NCBI GenBank assembly: GCA_020002185.1
Contig: CM034532.1
Coordinates: 50,882,202-50,946,201 of the forward strand
Direction of reading: 5' to 3'
Length of the DNA: 64,000 nt
Source of the DNA: Paraescarpia echinospica
Lineage: Eukaryota; Annelida; Polychaeta; Sabellida; Siboglinidae
The notes under the pieces were generated by a model. That model was not told the origin of the DNA, searched no databases, and worked only from the letters and a program-made list of their open reading frames with translations. Both the position numbers and the translations under genes were made by a program. Of the stretch, positions 21,345 through 32,904 are shown piece after piece (positions within the stretch are counted from its first letter, which is position 1; the number at the start of each line of letters is the position of its first letter).

Positions 21345-23385
21345 ATTGTGATTTTGTTGTACCTGCATCAACAACGTATACCAAAACTAAAGGTGGTGTG
21401 CTATATTCAATATCATATTCGTGATGAACCTGGCATTTGTGTAGAGGGTGAATTCGAATCCATTTTTATTCAGTCCAATGATAAAGGTTGTACGTCCATT
21501 GTTGGAGAGATCTACAGCGTTCCCAATGCAGAGGTTGGCTAATCATTTAAATATTATGAGTCAATTTTAAACAATATTCGAAACTCAACTCACCAAATTA
21601 TAATTGGAACAAATCAAAATGTCGACTATCTAAAATTGGACTCGCATAAACCTTCAATTGACATGCTAGACATATTTTTGGTAATAACATGGTTCCTACA
21701 ATTACTAAACCCACACGTATCACCCATTCATCTGCAACCCTTATTGATAATATTTATGTAAGACATACCAACTCAATTGTCCATTCTGGCATCCTTTACA
21801 ACGACATATCGGATCACTTGCCTATATTTTGTTTAATTGGTAAACGGAATTCACCCAAACCAATACTCGAGCCGCTTATCTTCAAATATAGGTCAGTTTC
21901 CGAAGCATCAATTCATCATATAACTTCCGCTCTTAAATAAATTTATTGGACTCACATCGGTTAGATATAAATAAAGCATTTAAAGAATTTATGACATAAT
22001 TCCATAATGTTGTTGATTCCTTTGCTCCAGAAAAATATTAAGATCAAATCAAAATATGTAATCAGGAATGAATGGATCGATGACCAAAGGTCTAATGAAA
22101 TCTTCCAACATCCAGTAAGCTTTATCGAAAATGCATTGGTAAATCAAGGACACATTCCATTTACGTTCGTTATACTACGTACATAAATCTTTATAATAAA
22201 CTAAAGCATACTGCTAAAATAACTTACTATTCTAACCTATTACAGGAATTCAAGAATGATTCTAAAAATACATGGCAGATACTTTGAACAATAATCGGGA
22301 AACAAAATGATATATCAAGTATTCCTACACATTTCAAGCACAACACTGACTTAATTAATGACCCTGATCAAATTTCGAATATATTTTGTAATTTCTTTAC
22401 AAACATTGGACCGAGTTACGCTAAAGCAATCCCTAAGCCCCAAACATTTTTTTCCACTTACCTTAACAAAAGCCATAGTAAAAGTATGAATAGCATGTTT
22501 GTGAATCCCACTGATCCAAGTGAAGTCGGCCAAATAATAAAGTCCCTTCAACCCAAGACAATTTGTGGATCTGACAATTTTAGTCCGTACTTTTAAAACA
22601 AATTGTTGAAGGAGTGTATCTACCAATAGCTATTTCAATAAACAAGTCTTTAAGTGACGGAATTGTACCACTCGAATTAAAAATTGTAAAATTATACCAG
22701 TCTACAAATCAAAAGCTAGAAATGAACTTTGTAACTATAGACCTATTTCTTTACTTCTCGCTATGTCAAAGATATTAGGAAGGGTTGTATACAAAAGGCC
22801 CTTTAATTTGTTTAACAAATAACAAAATCTTAAATAATAATCAATATGGTTTTCGATCGAAACATTCCACCATTAGTGCGGCATCTACATTAGTTTCTGA
22901 TGTTGTAAATGCCTTAGAAAAAAGATTCAGTCATTAGTGTATTTCTTGATTTAAGTAAGGCATTCCATACCATAGATTATCAGATTTTATTACATAAGTT
23001 GGATTACTACGGAACAAGAGGTACTTCTCTTAATTGGTTCAAGAGCTATCTTACATATAGAACATAATTCGTAAGTTGTAGCACCAATGCTTCGCTTCCA
23101 CAAAATATCACATTCGGTGTGCCGCAGTGCTCTATTCTTGGTTCACTTTTATTTATTTTATACATACATGATCCCCTTTGTTTGAAGCAAAGTAAAGCAA
23201 TATTATTTGCTGATGACACCACGGTATATGTGAATGGAAATCATATTAGTAAACTTTATAATGACGTGAATACAGAACTTCAAGTATTAACAGACTGGTT
23301 TCATGCTAATAAACTCTCATTAAATGTATCCAAATCAAAATATATGTTGTTTTCTAGGTCACAAAATCTACTTAACCGGTAGTGA
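21345..23385 (+). mobile_element. Jockey/I-like LINE, endonuclease to mid-RT, heavily decayed
   Basis: Endonuclease remnants: ISDHLPIFCLIGK with upstream TKPTRITHSSATLIDNIYV (21.69-21.94 kb). RT remnants: KSLQPKTICGSDNF near 22.55 kb, GFRSKHSTI near 22.86 kb, VPQCSILGSLLFILYIHD near 23.13 kb, and the active-site block ILFADDTTVYVNG (23.2 kb), then HANKLSLNVSKSKYMLF. There are many stops. It ends (about 23385) close to where the coding of the 19.5-kb piece begins, so the two pieces are complementary halves in permuted order. Confidence 0.75.
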
Positions 23386-24479
23386 ACAAACAACGTTAAA
23401 GATGTCAGATCAGATAATTCAGCATAACCATTGTGTAAACTTAGCATAGTAGAACATCACGTCTCATACATAAGACAACGAAATAAACAAGATAATATGG
23501 AACTGCAGTTTGCAGACACCTGCTTCTACTTCCATCCAGCGCTGATGACGCATCTTTTGCTCGATGCCGTATCTTATATCCCGACTGATACTTCGCGCAT
23601 GAAAACAGAAAAACCACGATAAACCAAGCGGGGAATAGTATCGCAATAATACAAACGTTGTCCTACCTGAGTAAGTTGCGGCGTGAACTATCTGCAACCT
23701 CGCCCGAGACCCTGGATAGGGAACGTTTCCAGGTACTGTGGCTATTTCCGACCTAAACCAACGAAAAGGCAACGATATAAAACAAATTTCCATGAACTTG
23801 CATCAACTCTTAAATAAAAGGTAAGTTGTTATATAACGCAGTATGCATTTTCGCGTATGAACAGAGAGAACAAACATAATTAATCTAGTAAGACAATTAC
23901 CAGACATTACGAACAAGTAACAGAACAGGAATAATCTAAGTATCAGCAGCAACACCTGCAGACTGAGTACATGTAATTTACCTATGAGCTCGATCCGAAC
24001 CAGAGACGCGCGCTGTTCTCGCCTGATGCTTTGACAAGCCATGCGGGGCGACGTAACTGGTGGAAGACATCATGCTGTCAGAAAGGCAAACATATGACGC
24101 TAAAAGTAATACATTAAACAGGCAAAACCTAAACATTATCACATCGCTTTAAAGACAGTTCGTACATATTTGTTTAAATGCAACCAGTAACACATGCATC
24201 TTAAACTGTGTATTACCCGTTGTTGTTGCATCGGTTGCTCTGTTTGACGATCCTTCGGGTGACGACACTTCACGCAGTTTCAACACACAACAGCATAGAA
24301 AACACGCATAACGAAACCGAAACCTAATGTAACCACAATATAATTGTTGTACCTTTGCCTTACCTTCCAAATCTACTGCGTCAAGACGGCAACACCACTG
24401 GCTCGCTCCAGGCAGAGACGACCGCATCCTCGGCGACATGCCATTTGGATACCTGCGATGTTAACGCATGCAACAAAAA
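23386..24479 (-). other. Unassigned region with several minus-strand exon-like segments
   Basis: Three minus-strand stretches end in good donors. 24452-24364 runs from acceptor ATCGCAG/GTATCC to donor GGAAG/GTAAGG, with one open frame reading YPNGMSPRMRSSLPG. A segment ending near 23666 at ACTCAG/GTAGGA reads IATVPGNVPYPGSRARLQIV. A segment ending near 23986 has donor CATAG/GTAAAT. They might belong to one gene, but frames do not join into a known domain. Confidence 0.25.
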
Positions 24480-25479
24480 TATAGATAAATTACACATTAG
24501 TACCCGCGTATAGCATAAATAGCAAATGATAGGTTTACATGCTGCGCGGTGCTCATTCCAGTGATGTGAAGTGACGTCATGGCTGATGCACCATGGCTGA
24601 TGCGGCATATTATGAAAACATAGAACAGACATCATTAAACTGATAAGGTCATAGCAAGAAGATATTGCGACCAATACCATGAAATACACCATTATAAAGC
24701 AAAATGAAAACGAAATAATATATTATATAACTGCAGCTATTTAGATACTTGTCTACATTCAGATACTTGTCTACATTTATATACTTGTCTACATTCAAAG
24801 GTTTATTATGCTAACGATATATCGACTGCTATCTCAACTATGTACATTGCCTAAAACCCAGACGTGTGGAGTGCAGTTATAGGTGTTTTATATCTACGTT
24901 GGATCCGGATAAATCTCAATCATACCCCCAGTCCGTTGTCACACGGTCATCGTTGTAATATAGTTATCGTACACGTGTACATATGTATGTCGTACTTTTA
25001 ATGTATGCTTGTGGTGTCCTAGGAAGACGGCATCTAACACGCCATGTGACCCCATGCAACACAACATTACTTTTTTAAACGATTGTTTTGGGTATTCGCT
25101 TATGTTGCCGTTTGTTGTTGTTGCAAAATACAATTTGATTTGATTTGATTTGCAATTGCATTCATTCCTATATGCTATAGGCTTGGTGAATGCTCCGTAT
25201 AATGTCCGATGACTTCGGGGTGATGCTGAGCTTCTTTGCGTCTGAAAACAGACAAGGTGAAACTAAACAAGATATATCATTGCTTAGATTAGGGACCGTT
25301 TCCGGGTGCTGGCAGCCGGGTCAGCTGCGCCCGGGGCTAACTAAGGGCAGGGACGACCACACCCTGGACTGCATACATTTATGCAGCCTTATACCCTAGA
25401 AGCTGAAAGACACTAGAGATTAGTTAAGAATAAGCAAAAGAAGAAAGCAGAAAAAAGAAAAGAATAAAGTTAACTGGCC

Positions 25480-25735
25480 TGTCACCTTCCGGGTCCTCTT
25501 CTGTGTCCTCTTCCGGGTCATCTTCTGTGCCTTCTTCCGGGTCCTCTTCTCTGTCCTCTTCTGCACTCTCTTCTGCGTCCTCTTCTGCGTTCTCCTCTGT
25601 GTCCTCTTCTGGGTCCTCTTCTGGGTTTTCTTCTGCGTCGTCATCCGGGTCCTCTTCTGCATTCTCTTCTGTGTCCTCTTCTGCGTCCTCTTCTGCACTC
25701 TCTTCTGTGTCATCCTCCTCCCCTGCACCATAAAC
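25480..25735. repeat. Coding-like minisatellite, copy 1 (TCCTCTTCTG-type units)
   Basis: About 20 degenerate 12-15 bp units (GTCCTCTTCTG/CGTCCTCTTCTG). The minus strand would encode Glu/Asp-rich repeats, but a one-base deletion relative to copy 2 in the CCTCCTCCCCTGC segment (about 25727) takes the upstream ATG into a Lys/Arg/Gln/Thr frame instead. Confidence 0.9.
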
Positions 25736-27008
25736 CGTTCAGACACCTGCCTGTACACAACAAAAATAAGCATTATTATTTGGTTGATGCTCTGGCTTTA
25801 GACGTCGGCTGGTGTCACCGCTGATGTGTTGTACATAAAGACAGTAAAATACATACATCTAACAGAGTAAAGAATATTTAAACTGGCCCGTTACAATCTT
25901 TCCGGGTATTGGCAGCTTGCTGCGCCAGCGGCCAGCTAAGGGTAGGGACAAACATTAAAACCATTTCTATTAGTAAATACGTTATATAAACGGGCGGCTT
26001 TAGGGAGCACCATGGACTCCTTTAGCTGGTCAATGTTGCAATTCTCGTGATTACTTCTTACTAAAATGTGTCACTTACCCCCCACCCCCAACACACACCC
26101 CTACCCCTCTATTCACTGTCCATCGTTTGTTTGTTGAAGGTCCGTCGTTGACATTTATGCGGCACAGTCATCACGTCGATTATATCGTACACTGCTTGTC
26201 TACTTACACGATGTCCTACATGAAGCCGTAACTGTGTATTATTAAACAACAAGTTGGTGTCTAATGTTACAGTTTACGCCAATCGCTAGCAACTCACAAT
26301 CACCTAAGTCTATTTAAATGAAATCACACATGCGTCAAAACAATTGGAATGGACAGAGCCCGAATTCTCCACAACGGGACTATTACAATATTATGTTTAA
26401 TGATATGAACACAAACCATTCACTGAAATAAAATGGCAAACCGGAAGTCCCGGTATGGGAATAGAGCGACTGTGGTGTGACGTAACCAATCGCGACAGTG
26501 ACGTCATATCTAATATAGGCCACGTATAGTCTAATAATCATTATTTGTATTATTATTATTAAACAATATGACAGGAAACGTTATTTTAAACCATTGAATA
26601 CTTCACTGAGGTGATGATACGAAGTGTTAATTAAAACATGATAACAAAAATGTACACTTAGCTTTGTCGACCGGCTCTCGGAACTGTTTAGCGTTGCCGT
26701 GATATCGTCACAAAAACACTCAACTTGAAAGGTCGTATTGTTTTACATTTTCGCCGTTAAACACGCAAAAAATATCGCTAAGACTTAAAACAGGTCATTT
26801 GTTTCGGCGCCTTCTCTTTTTGTGATCGCGACACCAAGACGCTCCACATTTTTTCCCGCGTACAGAGGCGCCTCGTCCAGGGCACTTCGTCCTCGATCGT
26901 TCACCATAGAGAATGGACATGCGCGAAACCAGTAGATTATATTTACGTCATGTACAATAGCGAGTTTCCATGTAATTATACATTTACGTTGGACTGAGGT
27001 GAGTATAG

Positions 27009-27282
27009 GCGGATCCAAGGGGGTTAAGGGGTGTGTGACCCCCCTAGGCCTCTGGCAAATCTCAAGGGGGGCACAATAGGAGGTTTTTGATGAGATTGAA
27101 AAATGTAGAACGTCGCCACAAAAAATCTTCAGTAACACACCCTCCCTCAGTATTCCGATGTCACGATGCGACAGCGGAGTCGTGCTGAAGCTCCGGCTCA
27201 GCCTATCCAATACTAATTTCGTTCCGGCGCTAGTGGTGGTTTTTTGACAAACCTCAATGGGGATGCAATTTTAGGTTTTGCC
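27009..27282. mobile_element. Small GGATCC-ended element, copy 1, truncated at the duplication junction
   Basis: Left end GCGGATCCAAGGGGG as in copy 2. The right end stops at TTTTGCC, where the duplication junction falls, so the poly-C and the closing GGATCCGC are lost. Confidence 0.7.
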
Positions 27283-30081
27283 TATAGATAAATTACACAT
27301 TAGTACCCGCGTATAGCATAAATAGCAAATGACAGGTTTACATGCTGCGCGGTGCTCATTCCAGTGATGTGAAGTGACGTCATGGCTGATGCACCATGGC
27401 TGATGCGGCATATTATGAAAACATAGAACAGACATCATTAAACTGATAAGGTCATAGCAAGAAGATATTGCGACCAATACCATGAAATACACCATTATAA
27501 AGCAAAATGAAAACGAAATAATATATTATATAACTGCAGCTATTTAGATACTTGTCTACATTCAGATACTTGTCTACATTTATATACTTGTCTACATTCA
27601 AAGGTTTATTATGCTAACGATATATCGACAGCTATCTCAACTATGTACATTGCCTAAAACCCAGACGTGTGGAGTGCAGTTATAGGTGTTTTATATCTAC
27701 GTTGGATCCGGATAAATCTCAATCATACCCCCAGTCCGTTGTCACACGGTCATCGTTGTAATATAGTTATCGTACACGTGTGTATGTCGTACTTTTAATG
27801 TATGCTTGTGGTGTCCTAGGAAGACGGCATCTAACACGCCATGTGACCCCATGCAACACAACATTACTTTTTTAAACGATTGTTTTGGGTATTCGCTTAT
27901 GTTGCCGTTTGTTGTTGTTGCAAAATACAATTTGATTTGATTTGATTTGCAATTGCATTCATTCCTATATGCTATAGGCTTGGTGAATGCTCCGTATAAT
28001 GTCCGATGACTTCGGGGTGATGCTGAGCTTCTTTGCGTCTGAAAACAGACAAGGTGAAACTAAACAAGATATATCATTGCTTAGATTAGGGACCGTTTCC
28101 GGGTGCTGGCAGCCGGGTCAGCTGCGCCCGGGGCTAACTAAGGGCAGGGACGACCACACCCTGGACTGCATACATTTATGCAGCCTTATACCCTAGAAGC
28201 TGAAAGACACTAGAGATTAGTTAAGAATAAGCAAAAGAAGAAAGCAGAAAAAAGAAAAGAAGAAAGTTAACTGGCCTGTCACCTTCCGGGTCCTCTTCTG
28301 TTTCCTTTTCCGGGTCATCTTCTGTGCCTTCTTCCGGGTCCTCTTCTCTGTCCTCTTCTGCACTCTCTTCTGCGTCCTCTTCTGCGTTCTCCTCTGTGTC
28401 CTCTTCTGGGTCCTCTTCTGGGTTTTCTTCTGCGTCGTCATCCGGGTCCTCTTCTGCATTCTCTTCTGTGTCCTCTTCTGCGTCCTCTTCTGCACTCTCT
28501 TCTGTGTCATCCTCCTCCTCCTGCACCATAAACCGTTCAGACACCTGCCTGTACAGCAACAACAATAAGCATTATTATTTGGTTGATGCTCTGGCTTTAG
28601 ACGTCGGCTGGTGTCACCGCTGATGTGTTGTACATAAAGACAGTAAAATACATACATCTAACAGAGTAAAGAATATTTAAACTGGCCCGTTACAATCTTT
28701 CCGGGTATTGGCAGCTTGCTGCGCCAGCGGCCAGCTAAGGGTAGGGACAAACATTAAAACCATTTCTATTAGTAAATACGTTATATAAACGGGCGGCTTT
28801 AGGGAGCACCATGGACTCCTTTAGCTGGTCAATGTTGCAATTCTCGTGATTACTTCTTACTAAAATGTGTCACTTACCCCCCACCCCCAACACACACCCC
28901 TACCCCTCTATTCACTGTCCATCGTTTGTTTGTTGAAGGTCCGTCGTTGACATTTATGCGGCACAGTCATCACGTCGATTATATCGTACACTGCTTGTCT
29001 ACTTACACGATGTCCTACATGAAGCCGTAACTGTGTATTATTAAACAACAAGTTGGTGTCTAATGTTACAGTTTACGCCAATCGCTAGCAACTCACAATC
29101 ACCTAAGTCTATTTAAATGAAATCACACATGCGTCAAAACAATTGGAATGGACAGAGCCCGAATTCTCCACAACGGGACTATTACAATATTATGTTTAAT
29201 GATGTGAACACAAACCATTCACTGAAATAAAATGGCAAACCGGAAGTCCCGGTATGGGAATAGAGCGACTGTGGTGTGACGTAACCAATCGCGACAGTGA
29301 CGTCATATCTAATATAGGCCACGTATAGTCTAATAATCATTATTTGTATTATTATTATTAAACAATATGACAGGAAACGTTATTTTAAACCATTGAATAC
29401 TTCACTGAGGTGATGATACGAAGTGTTAATTAAAACATGATAACAAAAATGTACACTTAGCTTTGTCGACCGGCTCTCGGAACTGTTTAGCGTTGCCGTG
29501 ATATCGTCACAAAAAACACTCAACTTGAAAGGTCGTATTGTTTTACATTTTCGCCGTTAAACACGCAAAAAATATCGCTAAGACTTAAAACAGGTCATTT
29601 GTTTCGGCGCCTTCTCTTTTTGTGATCGCGACACCAAGACGCTCCACATTTTTTCCCGCGTACAGAGGCGCCTCGTCCAGGGCACTTCGTCCTCGATCGT
29701 TCACCATAGAGAATGGACATGCGCGAAACCAGTAGATTATATTTACGTCATGTACAATAGCGAGTTTCCATGTAATTATACATTTACGTTGGACTGAGGT
29801 GAGTATAGGCGGATCCAAGGGGGTTAAGGGGTGTGTGACCCCCTAGGCCTCTGGCAAATCTCAAGGGGGGCACAATAGGAGGTTTTTGATGAGATTGAAA
29901 AATGTAGAACGTCGCCACAAAAAATCTTCAGTAACACACCCTCCCTCAGTATTCCGATGTCACGATGCGACAGCGGAGTCGTGCTGAAGCTCCGGCTCAG
30001 CCTATCCAATACTAATTTCGTTCCGGCGCTAGTGGTGGTTTTTTGACAAACCTCAATGGGGATGCAATTTTAGGTTTTGCC
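27283..30081. repeat. Tandem duplication, copy 2 (about 2,799 bp)
   Basis: Same content as copy 1, directly abutting at 27282/27283 with no spacer. It runs into unique sequence through a C13 tract (30080-30092). No homology is visible between the sequence before 24480 and that before 27283, so the junction was not made by long flanking repeats. Confidence 0.97.
28221..28565 (-). CDS. Acidic-repeat ORF (EED-type), possible exon, copy 2
   Basis: 114-codon frame. After MVQEEEDDTEESAEEDAEED it continues as about 20 near-repeats of EED, EEN and EEDP pattern, ending in a hydrophobic, Phe/Leu-rich tail. As an exon it would start after acceptor GCTGTACAG (about 28554) and could leave at CCCGGAAG/GTGACA (about 28284), which would remove the Phe-rich tail. 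Strongly acidic repeats occur in nuclear, calcium-binding and biomineral proteins, but there is no domain to choose by. The matching frame in copy 1 is broken by a one-base indel. It may be only a minisatellite with a chance frame. Confidence 0.3.
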   Translation of the reverse strand: MLLLYRQVSERFMVQEEEDDTEESAEEDAEEDTEENAEEDPDDDAEENPEEDPEEDTEENAEEDAEESAEEDREEDPEEGTEDDPEKETEEDPEGDRPVNFLLFFFLLSSFAYS

Positions 30082-30100
30082 CCCCCCCCCCCGGATCCGC
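29809..30100. mobile_element. Small MITE-like element with GGATCC ends (about 290 bp)
   Basis: Left end GCGGATCCAAGGGGG and right end CCCCCGGATCCGC are inverted, apart from the AA. The body carries two G/C-run segments (CTCAAGGGGGGCAC and CCTCAATGGGGATGC) and GTGCTGAAGCTCCGG. No coding capacity. Weak relatives of the body occur at about 39.37-39.54 and 58.74-58.90 kb. The superfamily is unknown and no target duplication is clear. Confidence 0.6.
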
Positions 30101-31467
30101 AGCTGGTGAGTGAGTCACTGAGTTGTGGTGCGGCGGAATTATTCCGACCGGCGATGCTCCTGACTCGGTCACGGTGTCGAGTGACGATTGTCCACTCGAC
30201 TCACGGCGCACGCATCAAGTGGCAGCCAATTGACTCAGGGTCAAATCACTGAGACGCAGGGAAGGCGCCTAACATTCGGCGCGCGTATACCGACAGCTAG
30301 GTAAGTCGATTCAAACAGGTGTCCTAGTTATCTGTCCTTGTCTGTAACGGTTGAGCATTACTTGTAAAGAACGACGAACCGTGGATGCATGTACAGCATC
30401 ATAGCTGGGTAAGTGTTCCGGTGGATTCACGATTGATGAAACAGAGCTGTGCTTCCGTCATGATCTCGGACAAAGACCGTTACTTCGATACACTGTGTGT
30501 GGGGGGAGGGGGAGAGGGGAGCGGGAGAGGAGGGGTAGGGAGTGGGGGGGTGCGGTATGTGTCTTCGTGGTGTGTACGTACGTGCGTGCGTGCATGGGGA
30601 TCCACGTGTGAGATTTCCTGTCGAGGTGATACGCTGTGGATGCACAGGTAAATACCAACTGGGAGCATTAGACGATGTTTCACGTAATACATCAATGTCA
30701 CTTACAATGATCGTGTGTAATAGAGGAATGGCTATAAACCCATAAGACCTAATAGTGGATAGTTGTGGTATTGTAGCAGGTTCTAAACACAAATAATGAA
30801 ATGGTTCTACCAAGTATTGACATAACCCCGACACCGATGGATACTGTAGACGGTATACATACTGTGGGAAACGTGCATATCTGACGTGTTATAATATTTA
30901 ACTAATAACTACTGCTATACTGACACTGCCACTCAACGAGAGCCAAACATTAAAGATTGTATCTAGTACCGATTATGTTTTATTTCAGAATCACTGGATC
31001 ACAACAAATGCTTATTTAAGCCGAGTCAACATTAGAAGAAAGGCGTTGTTAGAGTCTGGCTATACACTAACGTCATGTGTACACCAGGACACACACGTAA
31101 ATAAGCTGATTCATATAAATGCAGTTGACTCGCGTATTTGTTTACTAAATAATTTTCACAAGTAAATGTTTACTTACTTCTTCACTGCCGCTTAGCATCG
31201 TCAGCCGACTGAAGTGTTTACAACATAACGACGACATTTTAAAGTATGGAATACAAAATCATACGCTAAGTAAAGGTGGTCTATATCATCGAGAATGCAC
31301 TAACAAAATATGTATCCCATGTATAATATCATGACGACTACTTGCAAATTTGCTAATAATGAAGTCAACTTTAACAAAATTTTAAGTTTCCAAAATGTCA
31401 TTATGTATAATGTATCTTCTGGTGGAAATGTTTTTGTCATTCAATGAAAAAAATTAACACACATGCA

Positions 31468-31582
<115 letters not shown>

Positions 31583-31924
31583 AAAGGAAATAATGTGTAT
31601 GGCAAAAGTTTGCAATTACTTTTTAATGTGTATTTGTTTCACAAAATATGCAATCGTAATCTTACGGTAGGGTAATATTGAAACACACCCACAGAGAGAG
31701 GCATCAAATGGCTCAAAATGTCCCTAATTAATACTGATAGATGGGACAACAGCAATGACCTCACTTTCATTTGGTTAAAGCATTACAGTTTTATTTTAAT
31801 GTGTACTACATATATATTTTACTAAATAAAGCACTTGTGATTTTATAGGATGCGGGTTAATTAATTCGGCCACGAAATCAATGCAGAGCAATCATGACGT
31901 TACACGGTGCTAGTTTCCGACCAT

Positions 31925-32030
31925 GCATGCATGCTTGAGCTCGTTCGTGTGGGCGCATGCGTGCGTGCGTTTGTGCGTGCGTGCATGTGCGTATACGCGC
32001 AGGCGTCCGCGTGCGCGCTTGTGTGTATGC
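31925..32030. repeat. Alternating purine-pyrimidine CG/TG/CA tract
   Basis: GCATGCATGC, GTGCGTGCGTGCG, GCGTATACGCGCAGGC and GTGCGCGC follow each other: sequence with Z-DNA potential, CpG-rich against an AT-rich background. Confidence 0.75.
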
Positions 32031-32336
32031 TAACTGACTAGGCTAACAAAGTAGTGAAGTAATTTATAGTAAACGGTCAGGATAAGCTACATGTTGAAGC
32101 ATCGAAAGAAAACTTCACGATACAGCTCTGATGGTGCGACAATGCTTACTAGTGATCTCACCGGATAAGTTAGAACTTACCTAGTGTCACAGTGTTCTAC
32201 ATGCATTGAACTAACAACGCATTACTCACGCAGATTGTGTCGTGTTCCGTCCGACACCTGCTACGCAATCAAACGATTAGTCAGCAAACGGAGTTTTCGG
32301 CAACATTTTATTATAATCATGTTATTAGAGTCAAAG

Positions 32337-32885
32337 TCAGTGATTGAGGGGGCAATGAGGAAAGAGAGGGTGTTTATGGGCGATTCGACTATGAGAAAGA
32401 CAGATAAGACTCTAAGCGAGGGGGAGGACGTCGTTGTTTGTCTACCGGGGGCTAGGATAGAACATGTAACTGAAAGGGTAGAGAAGGTACTGGGGCATGG
32501 CAAGGGAGGGTCTATACTAGTACATGTAGGGACAAATAACGCAGAGAGGGAGGGAACAACTGGGATAGTTCAGAAGTACAGACAGTTAGTGAAGAAGTTA
32601 AAGAAGACAAGAGTAGAACAGATTATCCTCTCAGGAATTTTGCCAGTAATGGGAGGAAGGGGGCCGACATATAGAAACTGCAAGAGGATGGCGATCAACG
32701 CACTAGTTGAGCAGATGTGTAAAGAAGAGGGGGTGGGATTCGTAGATTTATGGGGATACTTTGTTGGGAGGGAAGATATGTACATGAGAGATGGCCTACA
32801 TCTAAGTGGAAAGGGGGCAGCAGTTTTCTCAGAGAACTTGCTGCAATCTGTTGACAGTGGGACAGGCTGCATCTATTTAAACTAG
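32337..32885 (+). pseudogene. CR1 ORF1, SGNH/GDSL esterase part (5' truncated)
   Basis: SGNH hydrolase blocks in order: VFMGDSTMRKTD (GDS block), CLPGARIEHVTERV, ILVHVGTNNAER (Gly/Asn block), QIILSGILPVMGGRG, and DGLHLSGKG (Asp-x-x-His block). CR1 ORF1 proteins are known to carry such an esterase. The frame is open from the truncation to a stop after TGCIYLN, but the N-terminal PHD and Lys/Glu-rich parts are missing. The longer frame from 32184 begins in non-element sequence. Confidence 0.8.
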
Positions 32886-32904
32886 ATTCGCAGGGGGGAT
32901 TCAC

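Larger units (their letters stand above)
24480..27282. repeat. Tandem duplication, copy 1 (2,803 bp)
   Basis: Starts TATAGATAAATTACACATTA and matches copy 2 with only scattered differences: single-base changes (24831 region CGACTG against CGACAG), a six-base indel near 24977, and one-base indels at about 25727, 26714 and 27040. It contains a minisatellite, two related GC-rich blocks (25300-25350 and 25905-25950, both with CCGGGT-TTGGCAGC-like and TAAGGG-AGGGAC parts) and, at its end, a truncated copy of the GGATCC-ended element. Confidence 0.97.

Noticed and set aside
25503..25733. Ser-rich plus-strand ORF and basic Lys/Arg/Gln/Thr minus-strand ORF
   Set aside because: Alternative frames of a 12-15 bp minisatellite; no start, splice or domain support.
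30385..30834. ORFs on both strands over the G-rich/CGTA region
   Set aside because: Low-complexity composition, mutual overlap in opposite frames, no domain.
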